Source of the DNA: Zygnema cylindricum
Taxonomy: Eukaryota > Streptophyta > Zygnematophyceae > Zygnematales > Zygnemataceae
Length of the DNA: 64,000 bases
NCBI GenBank assembly: GCA_037447655.1
Contig: JBBHKE010000717.1
Location: 1-64,000, forward strand
Direction of reading: 5' to 3'
Part shown: one piece after another, positions 23,826 through 35,285 of the stretch
Numbering within the stretch: the first letter of the stretch is position 1
How the letters are laid out: the number at the start of each line of letters is the position of its first letter
The notes under the pieces: generated by a model
The model's input: only the letters and a program-made list of their open reading frames with translations
Database searches by the model: none
Told to the model about the DNA's origin: nothing
Made by a program: the position numbers and the translations under genes

Positions 23826-23959
23826 GTCCCCACACTTGTTGCAATCAGTGAAGACTGGAGAGGGAGTCAGAGCCATGGCTGCCTATGCTATCCAAGAAGA
23901 TAGGCAGCAGGCAAAGTTGTCCTTACCAAAAAGGTTGCCAGAACCAGGATTTGATCGTG

Positions 23960-24911
23960 TGTTGAAAAGAAGTAATTAGTATTCACTTCATAAATTAGAC
24001 TCTAGAGAGGAAGATAGAGAGAGTCACCATGGCTACCCCATAGTCAGAAAGAAAAAGGCATAAAGATTTTACAGATGACCATAGTGTTGGATTGATCTGG
24101 ATTTGATCTTAGGTCCTTCGCTGTCTGCCATACAGCGTAGACGTTGGCCTTATCCATTAAGTCTTTGAAGATATGTTATAATAGATGGTTCGATAATTAA
24201 ATAAAGAGTGACGCAATGACATTTTCATTTAACAGACCAAATTGACGAAACAACACATTTAAACGACGGCGCTCACGGACGCGAATCGAACCGTGTAAAA
24301 TATTTGATCGGACGGACATCGTCACCGCCGCCAAACCGGAGTGAAATTTTGACGGCTTTCGGACATAGTGGCGCGCTATGCCACATGGCACCACATCATT
24401 GGACACCAGAAAAGATGGGAGGAGGAACCATGACTCCCAAGTTGACATGCGTGAACCAAAAGGCCATGTCGTACAATGGTGGTACAAGAAGTACATTGGC
24501 CACTGTAGCTTCTTGTACTATATAGTTTTTTTATTCGTCTAGGGTTTAGTAGTAGCTAGCTGTGAGTAGGGGTTTATGGACTTCGCATTTTTGAGGCGCC
24601 TCTCTCCAGATGACCTTTAGTATTTATAGGCTATCTTTGGCCAGCCATAAGTTACTGCTCAAGGGAGCAAATTCAGTCATTATTTTTGCGCTCAAGGGAG
24701 CAAATTCAATCATTCTTTTTGGGTTCAACTATTCAATGATTATTTTTGCGTTCGACTCAGGGGAGTTGAGCCCTTACACGGGTGGGGGTGGTCAGAATAC
24801 TTATGTCCCAAGGTGGCACTTATTCATTGGGAAAGTGAGAAGGGCATAAATTATCCTAGAGGCTTTACATAGGTTGCTTGTGCTGTGGGTAATGGAGACC
24901 ACAAAATTGCA
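23960..24911 (+). repeat. Solo LTR I (952 bp), nested in LTR H
   Basis: Begins TGTTGAAAAG and ends AAAATTGCA, with no interior. Flanks are TCGTG (23955-23959) and TCTTG (24912-24916), an imperfect 5-bp TSD. It is inserted inside the tRNA-like T-arm of LTR H. It contains a short internal triplication near 24650-24750 (the GGGAGCAAATTCA motif repeated). Confidence 0.75.
24092..24168 (-). other. tRNA-like block inside LTR I
   Basis: On the minus strand AGACTTAATGGATAAGGC (24147-24164) matches a tRNA D-arm/A-box, closely resembling plant tRNA-Arg. AGATCAAATCC (24099-24109) matches a B-box/T-loop. A functional tRNA is not claimed: no proper anticodon stem or complete acceptor pairing is visible. 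The block is antisense to the LTR's own transcription direction. Confidence 0.5.
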
Positions 24912-25689
24912 TCTTGGTACCTAACGTCCGTTAGAGTAGCCGGTAGCCGTTAGCGATATCTTATAGTCTAGGAACTGTGTTGGGATATATAGGATGTGAT
25001 AGCTAATTAAACATGTAGACGTAGGGAATTCCATTTACCTATACGAACGATTTTTAGAGCATACATTCAGTTGTACTTTATGTACCAGACGAAACAAATT
25101 TTAGAGACATTTGTTTCGACGGCTTGTGTTAAAGGCCGACTTTGGATCGGACAGCCATGGTGCGAGCCAACATCGTGGAATGGCCGCTTTGGCGGTTTGC
25201 GGTCACCGTCACACAGGATGACATGTGGCAACATCTCATTAACTTGCGGCATCTCTGGGAAGCATCACAACTTCGGATGTGATAGGCATCACCTTTATGG
25301 TCATGTCATACAGTGGCCGTACAAAAAGCACTCTGGCACCTGTACTTTTATGTACTGCACATTTGTGTGATTAGTGTCGTACTTCAGTAGAAAGGGGTTC
25401 TAGGCCTTAGACATTTTAGAGGTAGCCGCCTCTCTCTCTAAGGGCATCTATATTTATAAACCATCTTTGGCCATTCATAACTTATTGCTCAAGGGAGCAA
25501 ATTAAGACATTCTTTTTTCTATCGACTTAGAGGAGTCTTGTTTTCACAGGGATGAAGCTGGTCAGAGTTATTGTGTGCCAGGGTGGCAGTTATTCTTGTT
25601 GAAAATACAAGGGGTCAGGTTTATCCTAAGGGCTTCGTGTGAGCTGCCCACTTTGAGGACCTATGAAGGTCTCAGAGTTGCATCCTCCA

Positions 25690-25880
25690 GCGTCAATTTT
25701 TTCGCCAATAAAAAAATTTATTCTCCATACACTCTTGTCTGATTTTCAATTTGAGACCGTCAATCAGAAGCCGAGAATCTTAACTTTCAATCTAAACCGT
25801 CTGATCTAAAAACCAACATGCGTGTACGGAGAAAAGATGTTTATAGAGACAAAAATAAGCATTAATAAACTACTCCGTAT
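25690..25880. repeat. Degenerate MITE-like inverted repeat
   Basis: Shares its core with the MITEs at 26137, 43971 and 62262: TTCTCCATACAC near the left, GTGTACGGAGAAAAGATG near the right, and an internal TTTCAATTTGAGACCGTCAAT. The terminal TACACCG repeats are not recognisable. Confidence 0.5.
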
Positions 25881-26136
25881 ATTCTGTCGTAGCTCCCGTA
25901 GCCACTTATTATTCCATTAAGTTTTTCAATAATTTTTTTACTCTTTTTTTTCCGTAACTTCTAAATAGGGTGGGGCCATATCGCGTCAAACCGGATTGGC
26001 TCGTTTTGCCTCATCTTTCAAATGGTGAATTATTCTCGAGTTGAACTATCCATACTATAGTCGTTACTGTAGCCAAAATAAGGGAATAAAAACCTCTGGA
26101 GTTTTATCTTAAGTTCATATAAGTATGATTTAACGG

Positions 26137-26357
26137 TACACCGTGAATCGCTTATAGTGTTAATGTTATTTTAGCCACTTAAAACATCTTTTCTCTGTGC
26201 ACACATGTCCCATTTATGATTGGAGACCACCAATTATAAGGTGAAAACCTTGCTTTTCAATCGGAAGCATCGGATTAAAAACGCGACAAATGTGTACAGA
26301 GAAAAGATGTTTTAAGCGGCTAAAAAAACATTAACATTATAAGAGATCCACGGTGTA
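26137..26357. mobile_element. MITE, TACACCG family (221 bp)
   Basis: Long terminal inverted repeats: TACACCGTGAATCGCTTATA at the left and its near-complement ending CCACGGTGTA at the right. The inner arms TTTAGCCACTTAAAACATC and GATGTTTTAAGCGGCTAAA are also complementary, so most of the element can fold on itself. The outermost TA at each end may be the target duplication. Confidence 0.8.
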
Positions 26358-26734
26358 CTTTCCGTTAGTCTTGGGTTTATGGGCGTGGCGCTAATTAGAT
26401 AAAAATGCACAAGTATCTATCTGACTTAGACAAATTTTAAATATCAAATTTTTAATTACCATTGCTAATTAACTGAATGACAATTGGAACTTCATTATAA
26501 TTGCTTTTTTGCGATTGTGAGAAAAAATAACATCGGACTTTTAGCTTTTGTCTAACAAAATTTATAACTTTGATAAAGAGGTTTTACAAATGATAAACAA
26601 ACTTAAAGACAAATTTATGTGATCAGTAGAAAGACATGATATTCTGTGGGCACCACAGCCTCCCACAGAACGCATACCTACTCCTCCACTACAGGATACA
26701 CCCAACAACCCGATAAGTTTTAGACTATTATTAC

Positions 26735-27330
26735 CACCTTGACTCTGACCAGCTTCACCCCTGTGAGGACTAGACTCCCTTGAGTCCAACGCGAAAAGAA
26801 TGTCTAAATTTGCTCCCCTTAGCAGTTAGTTATGGTTGTTCAAAGACAGCTGATTTATATACATGGCCTTTGGGAGAGAGGGCTTAAAAAAAACACTAAC
26901 CTATCTTCTCTCAAAATATGTTTAATAAACCCTCAGCTAGTGAGAGGACTTTATCGTACCGCGAGCTATGTACAAAAAACTACTAGCCGCCACAGAAATT
27001 GTACGGCAACTGTACGACACTACTTAAAGTGGTGTACCATCTATGTCCGACGCCATGGATGTGTCCTGTCCTCCTCCGCCAACCTCTGGCGTCCTGTCGC
27101 GTGTTAATTTGTGGCTATTTTGGTGCAGGCCGCCGAAAGAGCCATTACGGGCCGTCGACGCTTAGGCAAACAGTTTGTTTCCTTATATCTCTGAAAATGT
27201 CGTCCGTCTGATTTGTCGACGCGCACAATGTTCTTCGCAGCCGTGGTAGTCCGTCGGTTGAATATTCCCGCCAAATGAAATCTAATTTAAGTATTTATGA
27301 AATAGTACACTAACAACGCTTCTTCAATGT
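26735..27330 (-). repeat. Degraded LTR remnant
   Basis: Matches the middle part of the copia LTR family (CTTCACCCCTGTGAGGACTA, CTCCCTTGAGTCC, GGGAGAGAGGG, a GTACGGCAACTGTACGACA-like repeat). Neither end is recognisable. Confidence 0.6.
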
Positions 27331-27774
27331 CTTGGCGGGTAAGGCGGACCGCTATGTTGTATTTGTTAGTGTTGTTCTTTGGTCTAAAATAGACCGCAGA
27401 AGCCACCCAAACTATCATGCAAGAAGCTAAGCGAAGCTAGGCCAATGAACAATCATTTGAAATGCATCCTCCATTTAACATACAACAACATTTAGGGTTT
27501 CATGGAATAATCAACATAAATAAACCCTATGACAATATCTAAGGTTTGATGGAATAATCGACATAACAAACCCTAGGACAAATGCATAAATAATGCATAT
27601 CAAACAAACATAAAATAACATAAATAAATAATAACAAAAAGAGTCCAATCTCACATAAACATTAAATAAACAAAAGTATATCAATAAACATATTACTCAA
27701 ATGCATGACCTAATCGGCAACCCTAAAAGTTTACATCTTCGGTCCCCACTTTACTAACCAGCATTGATGATTCT
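27331..27774. other. AT-rich gap, nothing recognised
   Basis: No ORF of note. The only repeat seen is a loose duplication of AACCCTA-GACAA-type sequence near 27520-27580. Confidence 0.5.
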
Positions 27775-27779
27775 TTCCT

Positions 27780-28828
27780 TGAAACTCTGAGACCTCCATA
27801 AGTCCTCAGAGTGGACAGCTTCCAAGAAGCCTCTAGGATAATCTTGACCCCTTTGTGTTTAAGCAAAAATAACTGCCACATTGGCAGACAAAAACTCTGA
27901 CCTACTTCACCCCTGTGAAGACAAGACTCCCCTGAGTCGATAGCAAAAAGAATCTCTGAATTTGCTCCCCTGAGCAGTAAGTTATAGAGGGTCAAAGTTG
28001 ACCTTTTGTACAGAAGCTCTCTGGGAGAGAGGGTCCTATCTTCTAATTTTTCTAAGTCCTATCTCTCTCACAGACTCTATCTACTGATGTACGGAACCAA
28101 TCAGAATTGAGTTCCGTACGCAAAAGTACAGCTGCCGGTGTACTTTATGTACGGATATTGTACGACATGGCCAAAATGTCGACACATGTCAAATCCGGAT
28201 TCGGTGCCATAATCTCCGAAGATTCCACAATCCAACGGAATTTCGCCACGCGTCATCCGATGTGGCGATGGCCACAAACCGCCGAAATCTTCCTGCGTGA
28301 TCTCGGCGCTAATCCCGGCCGTCCGATTAAATTCGGCTTTAATCGTAGCCGTAATAAATACATGCGCGGTATTTGTTTCATTTACGAAACAAATGCGCGG
28401 TACTGATTTTTGTCCGTACCGTAAGTCGTACATTATATATTACTGGATCTATGTATCCCGTAATTCATTCCAGTTAAATGGTTTATCGCTAATATACATA
28501 TCTAAATAATTATCAAACTATATGCTAGGTAACACTACCGCTAGATTAAACGGCTAAGGCTACCGGCTACTTCGTGTCTGCCGGCCGGCAGGTACAAGGA
28601 TCAAATCCTGCCGCCGGCACATACATTTTAATTAAATATATAAACCCTAATATAAAATTCCCGTAAACCTCAGGATAGCCAAGGTAGCCATGGCTCTAGC
28701 TTCCTCTCCAATTTCTCAGTGATTGCGACAAGTTTGAGAGTTGGAGAGAGAAGTTAGAGATAGACTGAATCAATTTCTATATTTCTTTTCAGACCTAGAA
28801 AATACTAATAAAACCATTAGTTTCCACA
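27780..28828 (-). repeat. 3' LTR of copia D
   Basis: Begins TGAAACTCTGAG and ends TTTCCACA. The plus-strand tRNA-like block at 28542-28619 has A-box-like TAGATTAAACGG (28542-28553), B-box GGATCAAATCC (28598-28608) and a TGCCGGC/GCCGGCA outer stem. Confidence 0.95.
28542..28619 (+). other. tRNA-like block inside the LTR of copia D
   Basis: A-box-like TAGATTAAACGG is followed 45 bases later by B-box-like GGATCAAATCC. The B-box region sits in a T-arm-like hairpin closed by TGCCGGC and GCCGGCA. The same block occurs in every LTR of the window (for example near 10496, 15901, 33946, 40100 and 41277). It reads antisense to the retrotransposon. It is probably not a working tRNA; Pol III activity is untested. 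Confidence 0.5.
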
Positions 28829-28841
28829 CTCCCCTTATTTT
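28829..28841 (-). other. Polypurine tract of copia D
   Basis: Read on the minus strand it is AAAATAAGGGGAG, directly followed by the 3' LTR. The same tract precedes the LTRs at 10787 (element C) and 18594 (element B). Confidence 0.85.
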
Positions 28842-31800
28842 CTAGTCAATCTTTAATTTCAGACCACACTTCTCCCTGCAAAAAATTAGCTTAGGGGAAG
28901 GCACAGGTTTGGTCATCATATCTGCTACCATCTCACTATCTGGTCTGTACTCTAAACTGATTATTTTGTTTTCTACTTTCTCTCTAACAAAGCTGAGTCT
29001 GATGTCCATGTGTTTGGCTTTAAAATGGTGTTTAGGATTGGCAGAAATAGCGATTGCTGCCTGATTATCACAAAATATTTTCTGCACACCACTCTTAAGG
29101 TGACCAAGCTCACCAAGCAAAGACTTGACCCACATCAATTCTTTTACAGCAGAGCAAGAGGCCATATACTCAGCCTCCATGGTTGACTGAGCAATAACCT
29201 TTTGCTGTTTGCTACTCCAACAGCAAGCCCCATCACCCACATATAATACATATCCAGAAGTATATCTCCTCATCGGAGCATCACCATAACTGGCATCACT
29301 CCAAGTAGTGATGTCAGTATTCTCCCCACCCAAATGCAACCATAGATCTCTAGTTCCTACCAAGTATCTAAGGACTCTCTTAGCTGCCTCCCAATCCTTC
29401 TTAGTGGGAGCATTTAGACTTCTACTCAACACTCCTACAGCTGCAGCTAAATCCGGCCGGGTACAATTCATAAAATAGATTAGACTTCCCACTACTTGCC
29501 TGTAAAGAATAGTCTGCATGAACTTCTGTTCTTCAGGAGATAATTCCTCGTCTAAGACTATGACTCCTTCTTCCTCACTCCCCTCACTTCCCTTCTTCAA
29601 TTCCATTGGAGTTGTACAACTATTAGCTTTATCCATTTGAAATTTTTCAAGCATGTTCCCTATTGCTTCCTTTTGAGTCAATCTTATAATTTTTCTTTTT
29701 CGGTCTCTCTCTACTTGAATTCCCAAAATATATTTTGCTTCCCCCATATCCTTCATTTCAAATCTCCCCTTAAGATCGGTTTTCAGTTTATTAATTTTTT
29801 CCATTGATTTACTTAAAACAAGCAAATCATCAACATAAATTGCAATAAATATAAAACCTTCCTCATCTTCGAAAACATAGATTGAGTGATCTGAGCTGAT
29901 CCGAATATATCCTAGACCGGTAAGAAACTCATCAAGCTTCTTATTCCACTGTCGGGGCGCCTGTTTCAAACCATAAAGAGATTTAATCAGCCGGCATACC
30001 TTACTCTCCTCTCCTTCTTCCACAAACCCTTCGGGTTGTCGCATGAAGATCTCCTCTTCTAATTCTCCATGCAAAAAGGCTGTTTTGATGTCCATCTGGT
30101 GCACTTCCATGTCTTCCGCCGCTGCTAAACTGAGAAGTATGCGGACGGAGGGAAATCTGACCACCGGGGCAAAGGTTTCCTCGTAGTCAATTCCTTCCTT
30201 TTGTGTAAATCCCTTTCCCACTAATCTGGCCTTGTAGCGCTCGATTGTGTTATCTGGGTTCAGTTTTAGTTTGAAAACCCACTTACAACCGATTGGTTTT
30301 CGGTTAGGTGGACAGTCCACCAGCTCCCAAGTATCGGCTGCCATGATTGAAGCCATCTCCTCATTGATGGCTGTCTTCCACCGGTTTCTTTCTGGACAAG
30401 TCATCGCCTCTCGATAAGTTTGAGGTTCATCTTGATGAGATAGTTTAGTTACCTTGTTATTAACCTGTTTTTCTTGCAGTCTTTTGCTACTTCTCCTCCC
30501 TCCCTCAAAATCTGAGGCCGGAATAGATGGTTCTCGTGGATTCTTTCGAACAAACTCGGCTTCTCCCCTATCCCTTGATTCCGAATCAATTTCCACCACG
30601 TCTTCCGCTTCGAGTAGAGTTGTCACTGGAGTTTCCACAGCCGAGTCCTTTTCGGTCTGATTTGTTCCTGCAAGAATGTCATCGTCTCTAAAACCTGGAT
30701 AGTTAGGAAGCTCAAAGTCATCAGAATTTTCTGACTCAAATCTGATTTTTACTGACTTTGTATATTTGAAGGGATCCACAGACTTTCCTTCATCCATAAC
30801 TACTAGATGCTTTACTAAGATTATATCTTCTCTTTTTAGATCATAAACTCTATATCCTTTAACATCCTCATCATATCCTAATAAGTATCCCGGTTTTCCT
30901 TTAGGATCTAGCTTCCAATTGGACCGATCAGTATCTAGACTGAATACTTGACTGCCGAAAACCTTTAAATGAGATAAGTCTGGTTTCCGGCCTGTCCATC
31001 TCTCATAAGGTGTTTGATCTTTTATAGCTGAAGTAAGAACTCTATTTTTGAGGTAATTAGCACAGTTCATAGCTTCTGCCCAAAACCTTTTTCCTATCTT
31101 CTTATCCGACAACATACTTCTAGCACTATCACTTAGTGTTCTATTTAACCTTTCAGCTACCCCATTCTGTTCAGGATTTTCTGGCACTGTCTTTTGGTGT
31201 TGAACCCCATCTTCCCTCAAAAAATCCTCAAACTGGTTAGAAGTATACTCTCCACCATTGTCACTCCTTACTCTCTTGATTGGAGTTTCATGGAGTTTTT
31301 CGCTCCATGCTTTATATTGTCTAAAACAGTCCTCAGCTTCTGACTTGTTTTTCAAAAAATATACTCGGGAATACCGAGACCAATCATCAGTTATAGTCAT
31401 CATAAATCTCTTCCCCCCCGGTGAGGGCACTCTAGCCGGTCCCCAAATATCTGTGTGTACTAGATCTAGAAGTTTTTCTCCCTTGTAGGTGGCTGTTTTT
31501 GGAAAGGGTAATCTGTGTGCTTTACCTTGAGCACACCCACTACAATCACTTATATCATCACTCTCACTGAACTGAATCCCTTCCACCACTCCCATCTTTT
31601 TCATCTCTCTTAACTTATCTAGATTCACATGCCCAAGCCTCTTATGCCACATCATAATATCATGAACACCAGCATAATAAAGTTTCTTCGTTTCATTACT
31701 TAAGATCAGCCTAAACATCCCATGGCTACCTTTCTCAGCAATGAAATAGACATCCTCCTCAAAACTAGCAGTAAAGACTCCTTCCCTAGTGCTAGTGAAA

Positions 31801-33175
31801 AAACCCTTATCATCTAATACTGTGTAGAGATAAGGTTTTTGTTCAGCTCCGGAATAAACAATACATCGGAGAATGTTAATATGGATGTCTTTCCTTCTAC
31901 TAACACTTTCAGATCTACCGATCCTACAAGAGTAGTGGTGACTATCCTCCCATCCCCGTACTCTATCTCTACGGTGGGAATCTTTCTTATCATAGTGAAC
32001 AGGTGTCTATCCTTACACATGTGCATTGAGGCACCTGAATCTATAATCCAGCCTGCTTCACCTTTCAATCCACCGTAAGCACATTTCTGCCTTCGTGGAA
32101 TTTTAACCTCAGTTTTCGCCTCCAACTCCTCATCCAAAAGGAGCTCATCGTCCTCGTCCTCGGATTCCGCCTCAAGTACCTGTGTGACAAGGGCCTTTTT
32201 CTTTCCTCTCGGGGTACCACCGGTCTGCCCCTCCTTTAACCGAAGCTCGGTTAGCTTGGTGCACTCTGCCATATAGTGCCCCGGTTTCTTACAAAAATGA
32301 CATAAACCTTTGGGAGCCCTTGGTTCGAACTCGCCAACCTGTTTTTTCTGCTCCCTACCCCCATAGTTTCCGACTGGTTTCCGGGAATCCTTGTTCATCC
32401 AATCGGTCGCTGTTGCCAAGGCTTGGCCACTCTTTCCTCCCCTTCGGATCTCAATCGTATTCTCTCGAACGAGAATTATCCCTACCACTGAGTTCCATAT
32501 CCACCTTGAGTCCGGCAAGTCCTGCACACGGTTGACTATGTTCTCGAACTCATCAGGTAACTTCATTAGTAAACAGTTAACTTTTTCTTTTTCACTAAAA
32601 ACTTTACCCGCACTCTCTAGCTCCATGAAGAGTGTAGCAAGCTCATTGCAAAAATCCAACATATTTCCCCCTTTGTATACATACTCCTTAACTTTCTGAT
32701 CAGCCAATTGTTGTTGCTGAATCGTACCACTTCGGTACATCTCTATGAGAGCCATCCAAAGATCGGATGCCCTCTCTACCTGCAAATGAGGACATGCAAG
32801 TCCTTAAGTGAGATGGCGTAGGATGAAGTGCTTTGCCGCCATATTGTTGAAGTCCCAGGTTTCAGTATCATTCTCCTCGTTCCTCGGAATAGGTGACATG
32901 AATGCTAAACCAGTTGCTATTGGTGTGGTCGCCTCCTTCTCCTTTCTTTGGTCCACCACCTCTCCTTCCTTTGTTTCCTCCGTTGAAGGTGAATCCTCTT
33001 TCCTGATGAATCTGCTTCCTCCAAACCCTGGAGGGATTCCAAGACTTGATGGACGCCCCAATCGTCCACTCACTATCCCCCAAAACCTTTTTTCGCATAG
33101 AGCTCCTATCATCATACTTTCCCAGTATATGAAGCCAGTTCCATTAAAGATTGGTACCCTAGAGGGTGGGCCCAT
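28842..33175 (-). pseudogene. Copia D gag-pol, near-intact
   Basis: A single Ty1/copia polyprotein frame starting at the ATG (33175) inside the primer site. Order: gag (VPIFNGTGFIYWESMMIGAL), zinc knuckle CHFCKKPGHYMAEC, protease (IIDSGAS), pre-integrase HKRLGHVNLDKL with SGCAQGK, integrase with D...D...E motifs (HTDIWGPA, SDNGGEY), RT (KGFTQKEGIDYEETFAPVV, YVDDLLVLSK), RNase H (WSDASYGDAP, QSTMEAEYMAS, CDNQAAIA) and a C-terminal tail. Two lesions only are seen: CAA to TAA near 32805 and a 1-bp loss near 31821. The segment 28842-31718 (958 codons, pre-integrase to RNase H) is open throughout. The copy is probably inactive as it stands. Confidence 0.95.
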
Positions 33176-33179
33176 AACC
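33165..33179 (-). other. Primer-binding site of copia D, anticodon-arm type
   Basis: On the minus strand GGTTATGGGCCCACC directly follows the 5' LTR. It complements the anticodon arm of initiator tRNA-Met and contains the gag ATG (33173-33175). Confidence 0.75.
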
Positions 33180-34228
33180 TGAAACTCTGAGACCTCCATA
33201 AGTCCTCAGAGTGGACAGCTTCCAAGAAGCCTCTAGGATAATCCTGACCCCTTTGTGTTTAAGCAAAAATAACTGCCACCCTGGCAGACAAAAACTCTGA
33301 CCAACTTCACCCCTGTGAAGACAAGACTCCCCTGAGTCGATAGCAAAAAGAATCTTTGAATTTGCTCCCCTGAGCAGTAAGTTATGGAGGGTCAAAGTTG
33401 ACCTTTTGTACAGAAGCTCTCTGGGAGAGAGGGTCCTATCTTCTAATTTTTCTAAGTCCTATCTCTCTCACAGACTCTATTTACTGATGTACGGAACCAA
33501 TCAGAATTGAGTTCCGTACGCAAAAGTACAGCTGCCGGTGTACTTTGTGTACGGATATTGTACGACATGGCCAAAATGTCGACACATGTCAAATCCGGAT
33601 TCGGTGCCATAATCTCCGGAGATTCCACAATCCAACGGAATTTCGCCACGCGTCATCCGATGTGGCGATGGCCACAAACCGCCGAAATCTTCCTCCGCGA
33701 TCTCGGCGCTAATCTCGGCCGTCCGATTAAATTCGGCTTTAATCGTAGCCGTAATAAATACATGCGCGGTATTTGTTTCTTTTACGAAACAAATGCGCGG
33801 TACTGATTTTTGTCCGTACCGTAAGTCGTACATTATATATTACTGGATCTATGTATCCCGTAATTCATTCCAGTTAAATGGTTTATCGCTAATATACATA
33901 TCTAAATAATTATCAAACTATATGCTAGGTAACACTACCGCTAGATTAAACGGCTAAGGCTACCGGCTACTTCGTGTCTGCCGGCCGGCAGGTACAAGGA
34001 TCAAATCCTACCGCCGGCATATTCATTTTAATTAAATATATAAACCCTAATATAAAATTCCCGTAAACCTCAGGATAGCCAAGGTAGCCATGGCTCTAGC
34101 TTCCTCTCCAATTTCTCAGTGACTGCGACAAGTTTGAGAGTTGGAGAGAGAAGTTAGAGATAGACTGCCTCGACTTCTATATTTCTTTTCAGACCTAGAA
34201 AATACTAATAAAACCATTAGTTTCTACA
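33180..34228 (-). repeat. 5' LTR of copia D
   Basis: Begins TGAAACTCTGAG and ends TTTCTACA, followed by the TSD copy TTCCT. It carries the same tRNA-like block at about 33942-34019. Confidence 0.95.
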
Positions 34229-34233
34229 TTCCT

Positions 34234-35283
34234 AACAAAGCTCATTCCTATATATACACTTGTGAGCTGTCAATGAATCACTAAGTGTCAAAATAACCAA
34301 CATACATTACGTAACTGTCATTAAGTCCTATTTAACCATAATAGACCATCACTAAGAATAAATTAATCTTAAGCGTACACCTGAAAGTCAAACAATCGTA
34401 AGCGTACACTTGTCAACAAGTACAACATCGTACACACACAAATTAAACTATCGAAAACCCTAATTGATCACTTAAATAAAAATGTCATAATCAATACTAA
34501 ATTAATAATACACATAAGACAAAATAATGTTGTATCAAATATTTATACCGACGCGTCCGCAAAATACGCGTCATAAGCGACAACTCGCTTAGTCACTCGT
34601 AGATAAATCCACCTAGTGAACCGACATCGTATATGTACGGTCCACCTAATTAACACGTCATCAACCAATACGATCCCTTGGAAATATCGACGGACGTCAT
34701 CCGCCTTCCACGTGTACCACGAATCACTTGTCAAACAATCCGGAACGTCCAAAAATAAATATCGTGTGATTTACGCGATTTCGCGTCACCACTACATAAA
34801 AATCTCGGCGGCCTATATCCGCCGTCCGTCGCTCTTAATCGGCACCCTTGATGTCGCGCCGCGTGGTCAGAAAAATCCACTTGTCGAAACCTCGTCAACC
34901 ATCCGAAATTGTCCGTACTGCACTTTTGTTCCTCGTCATAAATGCGCCTGCCAAGAATAAGTACACCTGTCCCCAAAAAGATTATATGTACCGGCGGCGT
35001 CCTTTTTATATATCCCACGTGTCGCATTATGAACTTTACGTGCGACGTACCATTTTATCTTCGTCGATTATCTCACGTCGGATCGCTTCGCGATCTGCCG
35101 TCCATTTCCTCTCACATTTCGCGCCACTCAATTACTCCATTAATTTTACTCGTACATTTAATTCCCCCGAACCGCAAACTGTTCAAAACTCCACAATACA
35201 TCATGTAAAATATATACGCACGAAACGTCGCGTGCGCATCAAATTTCACATACGCACGAAACTAAATCTTCAAAAACAACAGT
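34234..35283. other. Intergenic, no feature recognised
   Basis: AT-rich at the left. A more GC-rich part at 34540-35130 has short ORFs on both strands that look like chance overlaps. Its CG-rich flavour (CACGTGT, GTACGGT motifs) recalls the LTR family, but no alignment long enough to name it was found. Confidence 0.4.
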
Positions 35284-35285
35284 TA

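Larger units (their letters stand above)
23826..25682 (+). repeat. LTR H, split by solo LTR I
   Basis: LTR pieces at 23826-23959 and 24912-25682 join in register across the insertion (CCAGGATTTGATC...TGGTACCTAACGTCCGT) and end GAGTTGCA. Like LTR G, it starts at CCCCACACTTGTTGCA and lacks the normal first part. Confidence 0.72.
27780..34228 (-). mobile_element. Copia element D, complete (6449 bp), TSD TTCCT
   Basis: Two LTRs of 1049 bp each (27780-28828 and 33180-34228, TGAAACTCTGAG to TTTC(T/C)ACA) are flanked by TTCCT at 27775-27779 and 34229-34233. The primer site is at 33165-33179 and the polypurine tract at 28829-28841 on the minus strand. By eye the LTRs differ at about 22 positions (about 2%). 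This is the best-preserved copy in the window and serves as reference for the family. Confidence 0.97.

Noticed and set aside
24092-24168. A true tRNA-Arg gene
   Set aside because: D-arm and T-loop fit, but a full acceptor stem and proper anticodon arm are lacking, so it is listed as tRNA-like only.
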